64,000 nucleotides of DNA, taken from positions 1 to 64,000 of the forward strand of contig VGCG01000001.1 of assembly GCA_016870175.1 (NCBI GenBank). The letters are read 5' to 3'. The position numbers and the translations under genes were made by a program. This DNA comes from Alphaproteobacteria bacterium. Its GTDB lineage: Bacteria > Pseudomonadota > Alphaproteobacteria > Pelagibacterales > Pelagibacteraceae. The notes beneath the pieces were generated by a model, which was given only the letters and a program-made list of their open reading frames with translations, searched no databases and had not been told where the DNA came from. The stretch's first letter is position 1. Each line of letters begins with the position of its first letter. This document shows, piece by piece, positions 8,305-16,877 of the stretch.

Positions 8305-9181
8305 GACGAATTGTTGAAAGTATTTTTTGTTTAAAATAAAGCTCTCTTCTTAAAATTATTATAGATGAAGAAATAACTAAAATTGAACCAATTAACGTTT
8401 TATAGCTTGGGATTTCAGTCCATATTAGATATCCAAAAAATATGGCAAATAATAATGACAAATATTTTAGCGGCGCAACCAGTGAAACTTCAGAAAGTTT
8501 ATAAGATTGGGTTAAAAGTAAATTTGCAGCACCACCAGTAATACCCATAAAAGAGAGTAAAATAAAATCTGACATACTTGGTAAAATCCAACCAAATGGA
8601 ATAGTTATCAATGACAAAAGAGTAACACTTAAGCTAAAAAAAAATGAGATTAACCAAATTGGTTCAGTTGTTGAAAGTCTTCTAATTGTAATAGTCACAA
8701 ATGCCATACAAAAACAAAAAATAAGAGGCAATAAATAATAATAATTCATTTGTTCAAACCCAGGTTTAGAAATAATAATTACTCCAATAAAGCCAATCGC
8801 TACTGCCGTCCATCTGGTCATACGAACTTTTTCTCCTAACATAAATATTGATAAAACTGTAATAAATAACGGAGCAGCATACGAGAGGCTAACTACAGTT
8901 GCTAAGGGCAACTCTCTTAAAGCAATGACAATTGCAACTAATGCAATTGATCCACATGAGCATCTTAAAAAATGTTCAAATTTTCTATCTGTTTTGTAAA
9001 AATTTCTAAATTTATTTTTTGGAATTAAAAAAAAATTTGGCAATAATCCAAATAAACCTCTAAAAAAGAGTACTTCACCAGTTGGATATTCTTGAGACCA
9101 TTTTACTATTAAGTCCATAACTGAAAAAGCACATACCGAGAGAAACATGTATAAAAGGCCCAATTGATTTCTGGTTAACAT
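8297..9181 (-). CDS. EamA (DMT superfamily) transporter
   Basis: The protein has 294 residues and about ten transmembrane helices in two EamA repeats. The first repeat starts GLLYMFLSVCAFSVMDLIVK and includes FFRGLFGL and the ELPLATVVSLSYAAPLF segment; the second includes a weaker GGAANLLLTQSYKLSEVSLVAPLKY segment. Members export or import small metabolites and are mostly uncharacterised; substrate unknown. The gene lies upstream of, and overlaps by 8 bases, the AlkA-like gene. Its 5' end is 35 bases from the divergent msrA, so both promoters must share that gap. Confidence 0.85.
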   Translation of the reverse strand: MLTRNQLGLLYMFLSVCAFSVMDLIVKWSQEYPTGEVLFFRGLFGLLPNFFLIPKNKFRNFYKTDRKFEHFLRCSCGSIALVAIVIALRELPLATVVSLSYAAPLFITVLSIFMLGEKVRMTRWTAVAIGFIGVIIISKPGFEQMNYYYLLPLIFCFCMAFVTITIRRLSTTEPIWLISFFFSLSVTLLSLITIPFGWILPSMSDFILLSFMGITGGAANLLLTQSYKLSEVSLVAPLKYLSLLFAIFFGYLIWTEIPSYKTLIGSILVISSSIIILRRELYFKQKILSTIRHE

Positions 9182-9216
9182 AGAATTAATATTTAAATTA
9201 AATAAAACTTAAATCA

Positions 9217-9657
9217 ATGGAAATAGCTATTTTTGCACTTGGATGTTTTTGGGGTCCCGAAAAAAAATTTAGTAAAATTAATGGAGTCATCAAAACTGAA
9301 GTTGGCTACTGTGGAGGAAAAAATATCCCGATTACATACAGAGAAGTTTGCACAGGACAAACAAATCATGCTGAAGTTGTTAGAATAGAGTTTGATCCTT
9401 TGGAAGTTACATACGAGTCCTTGGTTGAAAAATTTTTTGAATTTCATGATCCAACAACTTTAAATTCTCAAGGACCTGACTTTGGTACACAGTATCGAAG
9501 TGAAATATTTTATACCAATGAAGATCAAAAAAAAATTGCAGAGAAAGTACTCAATAATATAAATAAAAAATTATCAGGAAAAGTAGTAACTAAAATTTCT
9601 ATACTACATAATTATTTTCGTGCTGAAGAATATCATCAAAAATATTTAGAAAAATAA
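9217..9657 (+). CDS. msrA: Peptide methionine sulfoxide reductase A, short form
   Basis: This 146-residue MsrA starts almost directly at the active-site motif GCFWGPE (catalytic Cys10), with VGYCGGKNIPITY, REVCTGQTNHAEVV, FFEFHDPTT and QGPDFGTQYRSEIF following in the family order. It reduces methionine-S-sulfoxide in proteins, with thioredoxin as usual donor. The N-terminal extension of E. coli MsrA and the C-terminal resolving cysteines are absent; the only other cysteines are Cys32 (GYCGG, usually Ala or Ser) and Cys45. It is followed 4 bases later by the sulfurtransferase gene. Confidence 0.92.
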   Translation: MEIAIFALGCFWGPEKKFSKINGVIKTEVGYCGGKNIPITYREVCTGQTNHAEVVRIEFDPLEVTYESLVEKFFEFHDPTTLNSQGPDFGTQYRSEIFYTNEDQKKIAEKVLNNINKKLSGKVVTKISILHNYFRAEEYHQKYLEK

Positions 9658-9661
9658 TATA

Positions 9662-10477
9662 ATGTTTTTAATCGAAACTGATGATCTTAAAGAAAAAATC
9701 GATCATGTAAAAATTATTGATTGTTCATGGCATATGCCACAAACTAAAAGAAATGGATTAGAAGAATATAAAGAAAACCATATTCCAAATGCAATTTTTT
9801 TTGATTTGGAGAAAAATTCAAATCAAAATTCAAATTTACCTCATATGCTCACTGACAAAAATAGCTGGGAAATTATCGTCTCTGAAATGGGAATTAATAA
9901 CTATGATGACATAGTGGTTTATGATAACTCAGATGTACTAAGTGCATGTCGATGCTGGTATAATTTTATTTATTTCGGTCATAATCCTAATCTAGTTCGC
10001 ATTTTAAATGGTGGCATGAAAAAATGGAAAAGTGAGAATAAAACAACAACCAATGCAGTTTCAATAATCAAAAAAACTCAATATTATCCTAATGAAAAGT
10101 TTAATTTAGTTAAAAATAAAAAACAAATTAATAAAAACTTAACTTTACAAAATTTTACTGTTATCGATGCAAGAAGCAAAGATAGGTTTGAGGGAAAGGT
10201 TCAAGAACCAAGGCAAGGATTAAGAAGTGGTTCAATTCCAAAATCATTTTGTATTCCTTTTGAAAAATTAATTAATAATAATAATACTTTTAAAGATAAA
10301 GATGAAATTAAAAAAATTTTTAAGGAGGTCTTAAAAGATACCACTTCATCTAACGTGGTTTTTTCTTGTGGATCTGGAATAACAGCTTGTGTTTTGGCTC
10401 TAGCATATTGTTTAATAAATGCTAAATATATGCCGATTATCTACGACGGATCATGGGCTGAATATGGGAAAATTTAA
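9662..10477 (+). CDS. sseA: 3-mercaptopyruvate/thiosulfate sulfurtransferase
   Basis: The 271 residues make two rhodanese domains. The first (about 1-130) has HIPNAIFFDLE and a DDIVVYDNSD block but no active cysteine in the loop. The second (about 155-271) has VIDARSKDRFEG and the active-site loop SCGSGITACV with Cys236. CGSG(V/I)T is typical of mercaptopyruvate sulfurtransferases rather than CRKGVT thiosulfate rhodaneses. The enzyme moves sulfur from mercaptopyruvate to acceptors such as thiols. It lies between msrA and the RND efflux genes on the same strand with 4- and 5-base gaps, so co-transcription is likely. Confidence 0.87.
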   Translation: MFLIETDDLKEKIDHVKIIDCSWHMPQTKRNGLEEYKENHIPNAIFFDLEKNSNQNSNLPHMLTDKNSWEIIVSEMGINNYDDIVVYDNSDVLSACRCWYNFIYFGHNPNLVRILNGGMKKWKSENKTTTNAVSIIKKTQYYPNEKFNLVKNKKQINKNLTLQNFTVIDARSKDRFEGKVQEPRQGLRSGSIPKSFCIPFEKLINNNNTFKDKDEIKKIFKEVLKDTTSSNVVFSCGSGITACVLALAYCLINAKYMPIIYDGSWAEYGKI

Positions 10478-10482
10478 TTTGA

Positions 10483-11352
10483 ATGAAAAGATCTAAAAAA
10501 ATTATATCTATAATTACAATTTTTTTTTTAGTTATTGTAATCGTTATTGTTGCAAGGACATTAATTGGCAATTATTTTCAAAAAAAATTTAGTAAATGGC
10601 CTGCTCCTGAAACATATATTAGTATTGTTAATGAAATAAATTTTGCAAATAAAATTAATACTTTTGGAACGGCAATACCTGCTCAAAGCAAATCATACAA
10701 AGTAGAAAAATATGAAATTTTATCACCAATTAATTTCAATCAAAGAATAAAAAAAGATGAGATAATCGCTAAGCTAAAAAATAGAGTCATAACAGCACCA
10801 TTTGATGGTGTAATTAGCAAAAGATTTTTCTCAGAAGATTTGGAAGTTTCAACAACATCGATTTTGATTAATTTTGAGGATCCGTCAATAATTTATTCAG
10901 ATGTGAATATTCCTGAAATATTTGCACCATTTATTAAAATTGGTTTACCTGTAGACGTGAAAGTCTCTGGTTATAAAGACAGAATTTTTTTTGGAAAAAT
11001 TGACTCTCTTGCAAGTCGTATTAATCAAGATACTAGATCTCTCGAAGCCAGAATAATAATTGAAAATTTAAATTTTGAGATATTGCCTGGTTCTCTTCTT
11101 GAATTTTCAATTAGGTATAATTTAAGAAAATCTTTAGGAATTCCTGATACAGCCATTTTAATAGAGGGTGACAAATCCTATGTTTTCAAGGTCAATGAAG
11201 AAAATAAAACAATAAAATCAGAAATATTTATTGGCGACAGATTAGACGGATTTATAGAAATCATTAAAGGAATCGATAGTGGAGAAAAAATTGTTTCAGA
11301 AGGTTTAAAAAAAATTAGCCCTAATTTAGAAATCAAACCAATTATAAAATAA
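10483..11352 (+). CDS. RND efflux periplasmic adaptor (membrane fusion protein), short form without obvious alpha-hairpin
   Basis: This is a 289-residue adaptor, against 350-400 usually. A membrane anchor occupies about residues 7-26. The first lipoyl half runs to about residue 99 (INFNQRIKKDEIIAKLKN). The second half begins at once with RVITAPFDGVISKRFF (101-116). The 60-100-residue coiled-coil hairpin that usually separates these halves is missing. The beta-barrel (VDVKVSGYKDRIFFGKID) and membrane-proximal part (PDTAILIEGDKSYVFKV) are present. It would link the downstream pump to an outer-membrane channel, but no TolC gene is next to it. The next gene starts 3 bases later. Confidence 0.82.
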   Translation: MKRSKKIISIITIFFLVIVIVIVARTLIGNYFQKKFSKWPAPETYISIVNEINFANKINTFGTAIPAQSKSYKVEKYEILSPINFNQRIKKDEIIAKLKNRVITAPFDGVISKRFFSEDLEVSTTSILINFEDPSIIYSDVNIPEIFAPFIKIGLPVDVKVSGYKDRIFFGKIDSLASRINQDTRSLEARIIIENLNFEILPGSLLEFSIRYNLRKSLGIPDTAILIEGDKSYVFKVNEENKTIKSEIFIGDRLDGFIEIIKGIDSGEKIVSEGLKKISPNLEIKPIIK

Positions 11353-11355
11353 AAT

Positions 11356-14300
11356 ATGTTTATTACCGATGTAAGCATTCGAAGACCAGTGGTTGCTTGG
11401 GTAATGTCTATAATATTAATTGTTTTTGGAATTTTTGTTTTTTGGGAACTTCCAATTAGAGAATTGCCTGATGGTATTCAGCCACCAGTTGTTCAAGTAG
11501 AAGTTGGTTATAAATCAGCCTCTGCTGAAATTATTGATGAGGAAATAACTCAAAAAATAGAGGATGTAATAGGAGGAGCTGAAGGAATAAAAAATATAAA
11601 CTCAACCTCTCTTAATGGCAGAAGCACAATCGACATTGAGTTCAATACAGATATTGATTTAGATGATGCTGCGAATGATATTAGAGAAAGAGTATCTAGA
11701 GTAGCCGAGAGTCTACCAAGCGAATCTAATCCTCCTCAAATCCTAAAACAATCTGCTGGTTTTGATACAACAATGTGGATTGCGCTATCTTCCCCAACTT
11801 GGAGCGATTTAGACCTTGGCGATTATGCTGATAGATATTTAGTTGATATTTTTTCAAGTATACCCAATGTTGGAAGAATTTTATTAGGTGGGTTAAGAGA
11901 ATTAAGTGTTAGAGTTTGGATTGATCCAATCAGACTTGCTGCAAATGATCTAACCATTCAGGAAGTCGAGTCGGCTCTTAGAAATGAGAACATTAATGTT
12001 CCAGCAGGAACCTTGGAGGCAATTAACAAAGATATAAATTTAAATATTGATAAATCCTACTCCAATATAGATATCATAAAACAATTGCCAGTTAAAAAAA
12101 ACAAAGGAAAAATTATTTTACTTTCAGATGTTGCAGAAATAGAATTTGGACCACTTTCTGAAAAAACTTTATTTACCGCTCAAAGAAAAAATGCCTTAAA
12201 TTTAAATTCTGTAGGAATTGGAATTTATGCCAAAAGTGGAGCTTCAACTGTAGAGCTATCTAAACAAATTAAAAAAAAAATATTAGAAATCAACAAATCA
12301 CTTCCTGAAGGTTTAAAACTTGAAATAGCCTTTGATCAGGCAACTTATGTAGGCACAGCTATTGAGGAGGTTTACAAAACATTGGTTGTTGCTTTTATCC
12401 TAGTTATTGCAATCATTTATCTTTTTTTGGGGAACATAAAAGCTGTTATAGTTCCTGCAGTTGCTTTACCAGTAAGTTTAATTGGATCTTTTTTAGGATT
12501 ATATCTATTTGATTTATCTATAAACATTTTTGTGCTTCTTAGTTTTATACTTGCGATTGGGATAATTACAGATGACTCGGTAATCATGACAGATGCTATA
12601 TATTCTCGCATAGAAAATGGCGAGTCTCCTTTAGTTGCAGCATACAAAGGATCTAAACAAATAACCTTTGCAATTATTGCAACGACATTAATATTGATTG
12701 CTGTTTTTTTACCTCTGGTTTTTATCAAAGGCATAGCTGGAACATTATTTAGGGAAATTGCAATTGCTTTATCTTTTTCAATAATTGTCTCAGCATTTGT
12801 TGCTTTAACTCTTTCACCTATGTTAGCAAGTAAATTTTTAATTATAAAACCCAAAAATAATATTTTTGTTTCAAAGTTTAATAAAGGTTTTAAAAATTTT
12901 TGTATTTTTTATTCAGAAACATTAGAATTCTGGATAAATAAAAAGAAGACTATCTCATTATTTATTATTCTAATATTAGTTGCTTCAATTATTTTATTTA
13001 ATTTTACAAATAAAGAACTTTTGCCTCAAGAAGATAGAGGGTCATATTTAATTATTGGCTTGACGGATGAGGGTAGTTCATTTGAATATACTAGAGACAA
13101 AGCTCAACAAATTGAGCAAAGATTAATTCCTCTCCTTGAGGCTGAAGATAGTCCTTATGAGAGATTAATTATGAGGGTTCCAGGATTTGGAAGATCTGAA
13201 ACCACATATAATAGCTTTATAATAATTGCATTATTAGATGAATGGAAGAATAGGAAAAAAGATAGTCAAACAGTAATGAGGGAAGCTATAGGAAAAATTG
13301 TTAGTCTTCCTGAAACTTTAGCTTTCCCAATATCACCTCAATCTATAAGAGTTTCTAATTATAATAAACCACTTCAAATGGTAATTTATGGAACAAGCTA
13401 CGAAGAATTACAAGTTATAGCTGATAATGTTATAAATAAATTAAGAGAAAATAGAAATTTATCTAGAGTAGAATCAGATTACAATAAAAATAAACCAGAA
13501 GTTAAGCTAATCACAAATAAAATCAGGGCAAATGACTTGGGCGTTTCAATAGAAAATATTGGAACAACACTTGAAACGCTTTATGGAGGCAAACGTGTTA
13601 CAACATTTAACAAAATGGGTAAAGAATATCCAATAATATTACAACAATATCTGTCAGATCGAAGAAATAAAGAAGACTTATCAAAAATCTTTGTAAGATC
13701 AAGCACCACTGGAAAGTTAGTTTCAATAGCAAATATAGTTGATTTTAAAGAGGAAGGGACAGCTGAGGCATTATCTCGATATAATAGACAAAGAGCAGTA
13801 ACAATTTCTGCAAACATTGAAGAAAATTATACTTTAGCTGAAGCTATAAAATATCTTGAAGACGTAATGATAGAAGTTGCTCCAAAAAATCAAATTACCT
13901 GGAAAGGAGAATCTGAAGAATTTAAAGAAACTACAAACGAAATTTTTATTATTTTCGGGTTGGCTTTATTAACTGCCTATTTAGTAATGGCGGCTACTTT
14001 TAATTCGTTTATTCATCCCTTTATTATTATTCTAACAGTACCATTAGCTGTATTTGGGGGCTTAGTTTTTATTCTGTTTCTCAATAGTTCAATTAACATT
14101 TTTTCTCAAATTGCATTAGTAATATTAGTTGGTATATCAACCAAAAATAGTATTTTAATTGTAGATTATGCAAATCAAATTAGGACTACCGGGAGAAAAC
14201 TAGAGGATGCTGTAAAAGAGGCTTGTGCCTTAAGAATTAGACCAATAATTATGACTTCACTAAGTACAATTATAGCTATGATACCTCTCGTAATTGGAAA

Positions 14301-14484
14301 TATCGGCCCTGGTGCAGGTGAAGGATCACAATTAGCTCTAGGATCTACTATTTTGGGAGGAATGATAATTTCAACTTTTTTTACACTTTACGTAACACCA
14401 GCAATGTATTTGGCGTTGGCTAAAAATACCAGAAGAATTGATGCTGTTGATCTAGAGCTAGAAAAACAATTAACTAAAAAATAA
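11356..14484 (+). CDS. RND efflux pump inner-membrane transporter (AcrB/MexB class)
   Basis: The 1042 residues are normal for AcrB-type proton-driven pumps: a TM helix at the N-terminus (SIILIVFGIFVFWELP), two large periplasmic loops, and twelve TM helices in total. The proton-relay residues are present: the Asp pair 406-407 in IITDDSVIM (AcrB D407/D408) and Lys930 in STKNSILIVDYA (AcrB K940). Substrates cannot be predicted. It is translated in a unit with the adaptor gene, 3 bases upstream. The 3' end overlaps the opposing lipoprotein gene by 11 bases. It may work with a separately encoded outer-membrane factor. Confidence 0.92.
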   Translation: MFITDVSIRRPVVAWVMSIILIVFGIFVFWELPIRELPDGIQPPVVQVEVGYKSASAEIIDEEITQKIEDVIGGAEGIKNINSTSLNGRSTIDIEFNTDIDLDDAANDIRERVSRVAESLPSESNPPQILKQSAGFDTTMWIALSSPTWSDLDLGDYADRYLVDIFSSIPNVGRILLGGLRELSVRVWIDPIRLAANDLTIQEVESALRNENINVPAGTLEAINKDINLNIDKSYSNIDIIKQLPVKKNKGKIILLSDVAEIEFGPLSEKTLFTAQRKNALNLNSVGIGIYAKSGASTVELSKQIKKKILEINKSLPEGLKLEIAFDQATYVGTAIEEVYKTLVVAFILVIAIIYLFLGNIKAVIVPAVALPVSLIGSFLGLYLFDLSINIFVLLSFILAIGIITDDSVIMTDAIYSRIENGESPLVAAYKGSKQITFAIIATTLILIAVFLPLVFIKGIAGTLFREIAIALSFSIIVSAFVALTLSPMLASKFLIIKPKNNIFVSKFNKGFKNFCIFYSETLEFWINKKKTISLFIILILVASIILFNFTNKELLPQEDRGSYLIIGLTDEGSSFEYTRDKAQQIEQRLIPLLEAEDSPYERLIMRVPGFGRSETTYNSFIIIALLDEWKNRKKDSQTVMREAIGKIVSLPETLAFPISPQSIRVSNYNKPLQMVIYGTSYEELQVIADNVINKLRENRNLSRVESDYNKNKPEVKLITNKIRANDLGVSIENIGTTLETLYGGKRVTTFNKMGKEYPIILQQYLSDRRNKEDLSKIFVRSSTTGKLVSIANIVDFKEEGTAEALSRYNRQRAVTISANIEENYTLAEAIKYLEDVMIEVAPKNQITWKGESEEFKETTNEIFIIFGLALLTAYLVMAATFNSFIHPFIIILTVPLAVFGGLVFILFLNSSINIFSQIALVILVGISTKNSILIVDYANQIRTTGRKLEDAVKEACALRIRPIIMTSLSTIIAMIPLVIGNIGPGAGEGSQLALGSTILGGMIISTFFTLYVTPAMYLALAKNTRRIDAVDLELEKQLTKK

Positions 14485-15073
14485 TATATTTATTTCTGTT
14501 AAGTGAGCTTTCACATTTTTTTAATTGCTCTTTATAAATATTCGATTGCTTTTCTACTTTTTTTGCTAAATCAATAATTTTATTATTTTTTTTATAATTT
14601 TTATAATTTCCCCATCCTTCATGATAAGCAATGTACTGTCTAAAAGCGTCTTTTTTTGAAATTTTTAAAATACTTTCAGTTTTATTTGTATACCAACCTA
14701 TAAAATCTACACTATCTTTAAATCTTGTTCTGACTGCTAAATTGTTACCGGTTTCTTTTTTATACAACTCCCATGTTCCTTTAACAGCCTGCGAATAACC
14801 GAATGAACTTGAAGGCCTTTTGTAAGGTATAATTTTGAATAGTTTTTGTCTTGGAGGTTTAGCTTGACTGTCAAAATTTGACTCTACTTTGATTATAGCT
14901 AATTGAATATAAATAGGTGTACCCCATTTTTGCTCAGAGAATTTTGCATGCTTATACCAAAAATTTTTCTCACTAAAAATAGAGCAACTATTTGAAGTAT
15001 TTGAAGGAATTGTTGAACAACCAGATAAAATTAAAAAAAATATTATGAATAGATTAGTTTTAAAATTTTGCAT
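14474..15073 (-). CDS. Lytic transglycosylase-like (SLT domain) lipoprotein
   Basis: The 199-residue precursor has a signal sequence ending in lipobox LSGC (Cys19). The SLT-type domain follows: QLAIIKVESNFDSQA (57-71) with Glu64 as the expected catalytic acid, then SSSFGYSQAVKGTWELY, equivalent to the G-x-x-Q-x-M-p-x-T block, and a late AYHEGWGNYKNY. Such enzymes cleave peptidoglycan glycan strands to anhydro-muropeptides; here it would be tethered to a membrane in the periplasm. It overlaps the VanZ-like gene by 14 bases. It fits with the AmpG, AmgK and MurU genes elsewhere in the window. Confidence 0.78.
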   Translation of the reverse strand: MQNFKTNLFIIFFLILSGCSTIPSNTSNSCSIFSEKNFWYKHAKFSEQKWGTPIYIQLAIIKVESNFDSQAKPPRQKLFKIIPYKRPSSSFGYSQAVKGTWELYKKETGNNLAVRTRFKDSVDFIGWYTNKTESILKISKKDAFRQYIAYHEGWGNYKNYKKNNKIIDLAKKVEKQSNIYKEQLKKCESSLNRNKYIIF

Positions 15074-15449
15074 ATTTTTTAAATAATAAAAAAATTATTA
15101 ATACTACCGATACTCCTAAAAGATTTCCAAAAAAATCTTTTACTTCAAAAGTTCTATCGGGGACTAGAAAATGAAACAATTCTAAGATTACTGACAAAAA
15201 TATTAAGTATATAGTCAAAATACTTGTATACTTAGATGTTAAAAAAGTCATGTAGCCAATACTTGTGGTAATAAAAAAAATTAAAAAGTGATCTAAGGAG
15301 ATAATAAAATCATCAATTATTTTTGGTTGAATTTTACAATCATTATATAAAAAACATCCAATTAAACTTCCTGGAAATAAATATAAAATAATAACGAGAA
15401 CGTTATTTGTATAAAAAATATATTTATATTTTGATAAAAATCTTATCAT
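15060..15449 (-). CDS. VanZ-like family membrane protein
   Basis: The 129 residues contain about four transmembrane helices. The VanZ-like pattern is visible: SLDHFLIFFITTSIGYMTF for the D-x-x-x-H/F helix, ILELFHFLVPDRTFEVKDFFGNLLGV for the E-x-x-Q-x-x-x-P-x-R-x-x-x-x-D-x-x-x-N-x-x-G block. The biochemical function of these small proteins is unknown. It lies directly upstream of the SLT lipoprotein and overlaps it, suggesting a shared envelope-related transcript. Confidence 0.72.
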   Translation of the reverse strand: MIRFLSKYKYIFYTNNVLVIILYLFPGSLIGCFLYNDCKIQPKIIDDFIISLDHFLIFFITTSIGYMTFLTSKYTSILTIYLIFLSVILELFHFLVPDRTFEVKDFFGNLLGVSVVLIIFLLFKKYAKF

Positions 15450-15495
15450 TTATATGTATAGTTTAATTTATCAAATTAATCTAAAAGATAAGTAT

Positions 15496-16209
15496 ATGAG
15501 TTATTTAATATTAGTTCGACATGGACAAAGTGTCTGGAATCTTGAAAAAAGATTTACTGGATGGGTTGATGTAGACTTAACTGAAAACGGACAATTAGAG
15601 GCCAAAAAAGCAGGTAATTTAATTAAAGAGTACAATATTAAAATCGATGTTTATTACTCTTCTCTGCAATTAAGAGCTAAAAAAACTCTTAAATTAATTC
15701 AGGAAATCCTTAATGATAAAAAAGATTATGAGGAGATTTGGCAATTAAATGAGAGGCATTATGGTGCTTTAACTGGTTTAAATAAAGATGAAATGAAAAT
15801 TAAACTTGGTGAAGAAAAAGTACATCAATTTAGACGATCATGGGATTTGCGTCCAGAACCATTAGATAAACATAATCCATATCATCCTATTAATATTCAA
15901 ACATATAAAGAAATTCCAAAAAAATTTATACCTAGTACTGAGTCTTTAAAAGATACTTATAAAAGAGTTATAAATTTTTACGAAGAAAAAATTAAAAATA
16001 AAATTAATAATAAAAATATATTAATTTCGGCACATGGTAATTCTATAAGAGCACTTTGTAAGTATTTATTTAGATTAAATAATAATCAAATTTCTAAATT
16101 AGAAATACCCACTGGGAATCCTTTACTAATAATTTTAAATAAAGATGAAAAAATTATAGAATGCAAATATTTGGATCAAGAAAGAGCTAAAGATCTTGTA
16201 GCTTTTTAA
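15496..16209 (+). CDS. gpmA: 2,3-bisphosphoglycerate-dependent phosphoglycerate mutase
   Basis: I start at ATG 15496 (MSYLILVRHGQSVWN) because homologues begin there; an in-frame ATG at 15454 would add 14 residues. The 237-residue protein has phospho-accepting His9 in LVRHGQS, ENGQLEAKKAG, Glu86 in NERHYGALTGLNK, and second His180 in SAHGNSIRALCKY. It interconverts 3- and 2-phosphoglycerate in glycolysis/gluconeogenesis in the cytoplasm. The insertion with RRSWDLRPEP marks the true dPGM group rather than general histidine phosphatases. It converges on murU with a 23-base overlap. Confidence 0.92.
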   Translation: MSYLILVRHGQSVWNLEKRFTGWVDVDLTENGQLEAKKAGNLIKEYNIKIDVYYSSLQLRAKKTLKLIQEILNDKKDYEEIWQLNERHYGALTGLNKDEMKIKLGEEKVHQFRRSWDLRPEPLDKHNPYHPINIQTYKEIPKKFIPSTESLKDTYKRVINFYEEKIKNKINNKNILISAHGNSIRALCKYLFRLNNNQISKLEIPTGNPLLIILNKDEKIIECKYLDQERAKDLVAF

Positions 16210-16876
16210 AAACACTCAAATCTGTTAAGTGATAAAACTTATTAAAGCTTTTAAATCCAAACAATTTTTTTTTTTTAATTAAATCGTCCCAAATTTTTAC
16301 AATAGAAAAATTGTAAACTTTGTAGTTTTTAAATACTTTTTTATTTAATATTTGGCAGCCAATATAAATCAAATCGTTGTTGGTAGTTTTTGAAATTAAA
16401 TTATTTTGCAGAGTAAAATCAGCAGCTAACTTCTTATCAAAACATTGATTTTTATTTACTAGCATTAAAACATTATTTAAATTTTTAGAAAAATAAAATC
16501 TTTCCATTTTAATAATTTCTTTTTTATAGTTTTTACTCCAAACTGTGTCAGGATTAAAAATTAAAAAATTTTCATCTGAAGATTGTTTAATCATATTTAA
16601 AATACCTCCTCCTGTATTTAAAATAAACTCACCATCATCAATTATTTGAATTTCACTCATAAATTTATTATTTTTTAAGTAATTTGATATTTTTTTATTT
16701 AAATAAAAAGTATTGATAAAAATTTTTCTGATACCTAAATTTTCAATTAAATTTATACATGATTGAAGCAGGGTCATATTATTCAATCTGAGTAATGGCT
16801 TTGGAGTTTTTAAAGTAAGAGGATTTAATCTTTTACCATAACCGGCACATAAAATTAAAGCTGTTTTTATTTTCAT
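16187..16876 (-). CDS. murU: Sugar-phosphate nucleotidyltransferase, probable MurNAc-1-phosphate uridylyltransferase
   Basis: ATG 16876 gives 229 residues starting MKIKTALILCAGYGKRL; it leaves a 1-base gap after the upstream gene, whereas ATG 16906 would overlap it. CAGYGKRLNPLTLKTPKPLL (10-29) is the nucleotide-binding signature G-x-G-x-R plus P-K-P-L, and LIFNPDTVW supplies the metal-binding Asp. Position directly after a sugar kinase and tsaE is the alphaproteobacterial tsaE-amgK-murU arrangement for recycling MurNAc to UDP-MurNAc without MurA/MurB. Mannose-1-phosphate guanylyltransferase is the alternative reading by sequence alone. Confidence 0.75.
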   Translation of the reverse strand: MKIKTALILCAGYGKRLNPLTLKTPKPLLRLNNMTLLQSCINLIENLGIRKIFINTFYLNKKISNYLKNNKFMSEIQIIDDGEFILNTGGGILNMIKQSSDENFLIFNPDTVWSKNYKKEIIKMERFYFSKNLNNVLMLVNKNQCFDKKLAADFTLQNNLISKTTNNDLIYIGCQILNKKVFKNYKVYNFSIVKIWDDLIKKKKLFGFKSFNKFYHLTDLSVFKKLQDL

Positions 16877-16877
16877 A

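Noticed and set aside
12417..12854. Long antisense open frame inside the RND pump gene (also 42379-42735, 5788-6066, 38978-39247, 44109-44348)
   Set aside because: These are shadow frames opposite strongly conserved proteins. They have low-complexity composition, no ribosome-binding site and no family pattern.
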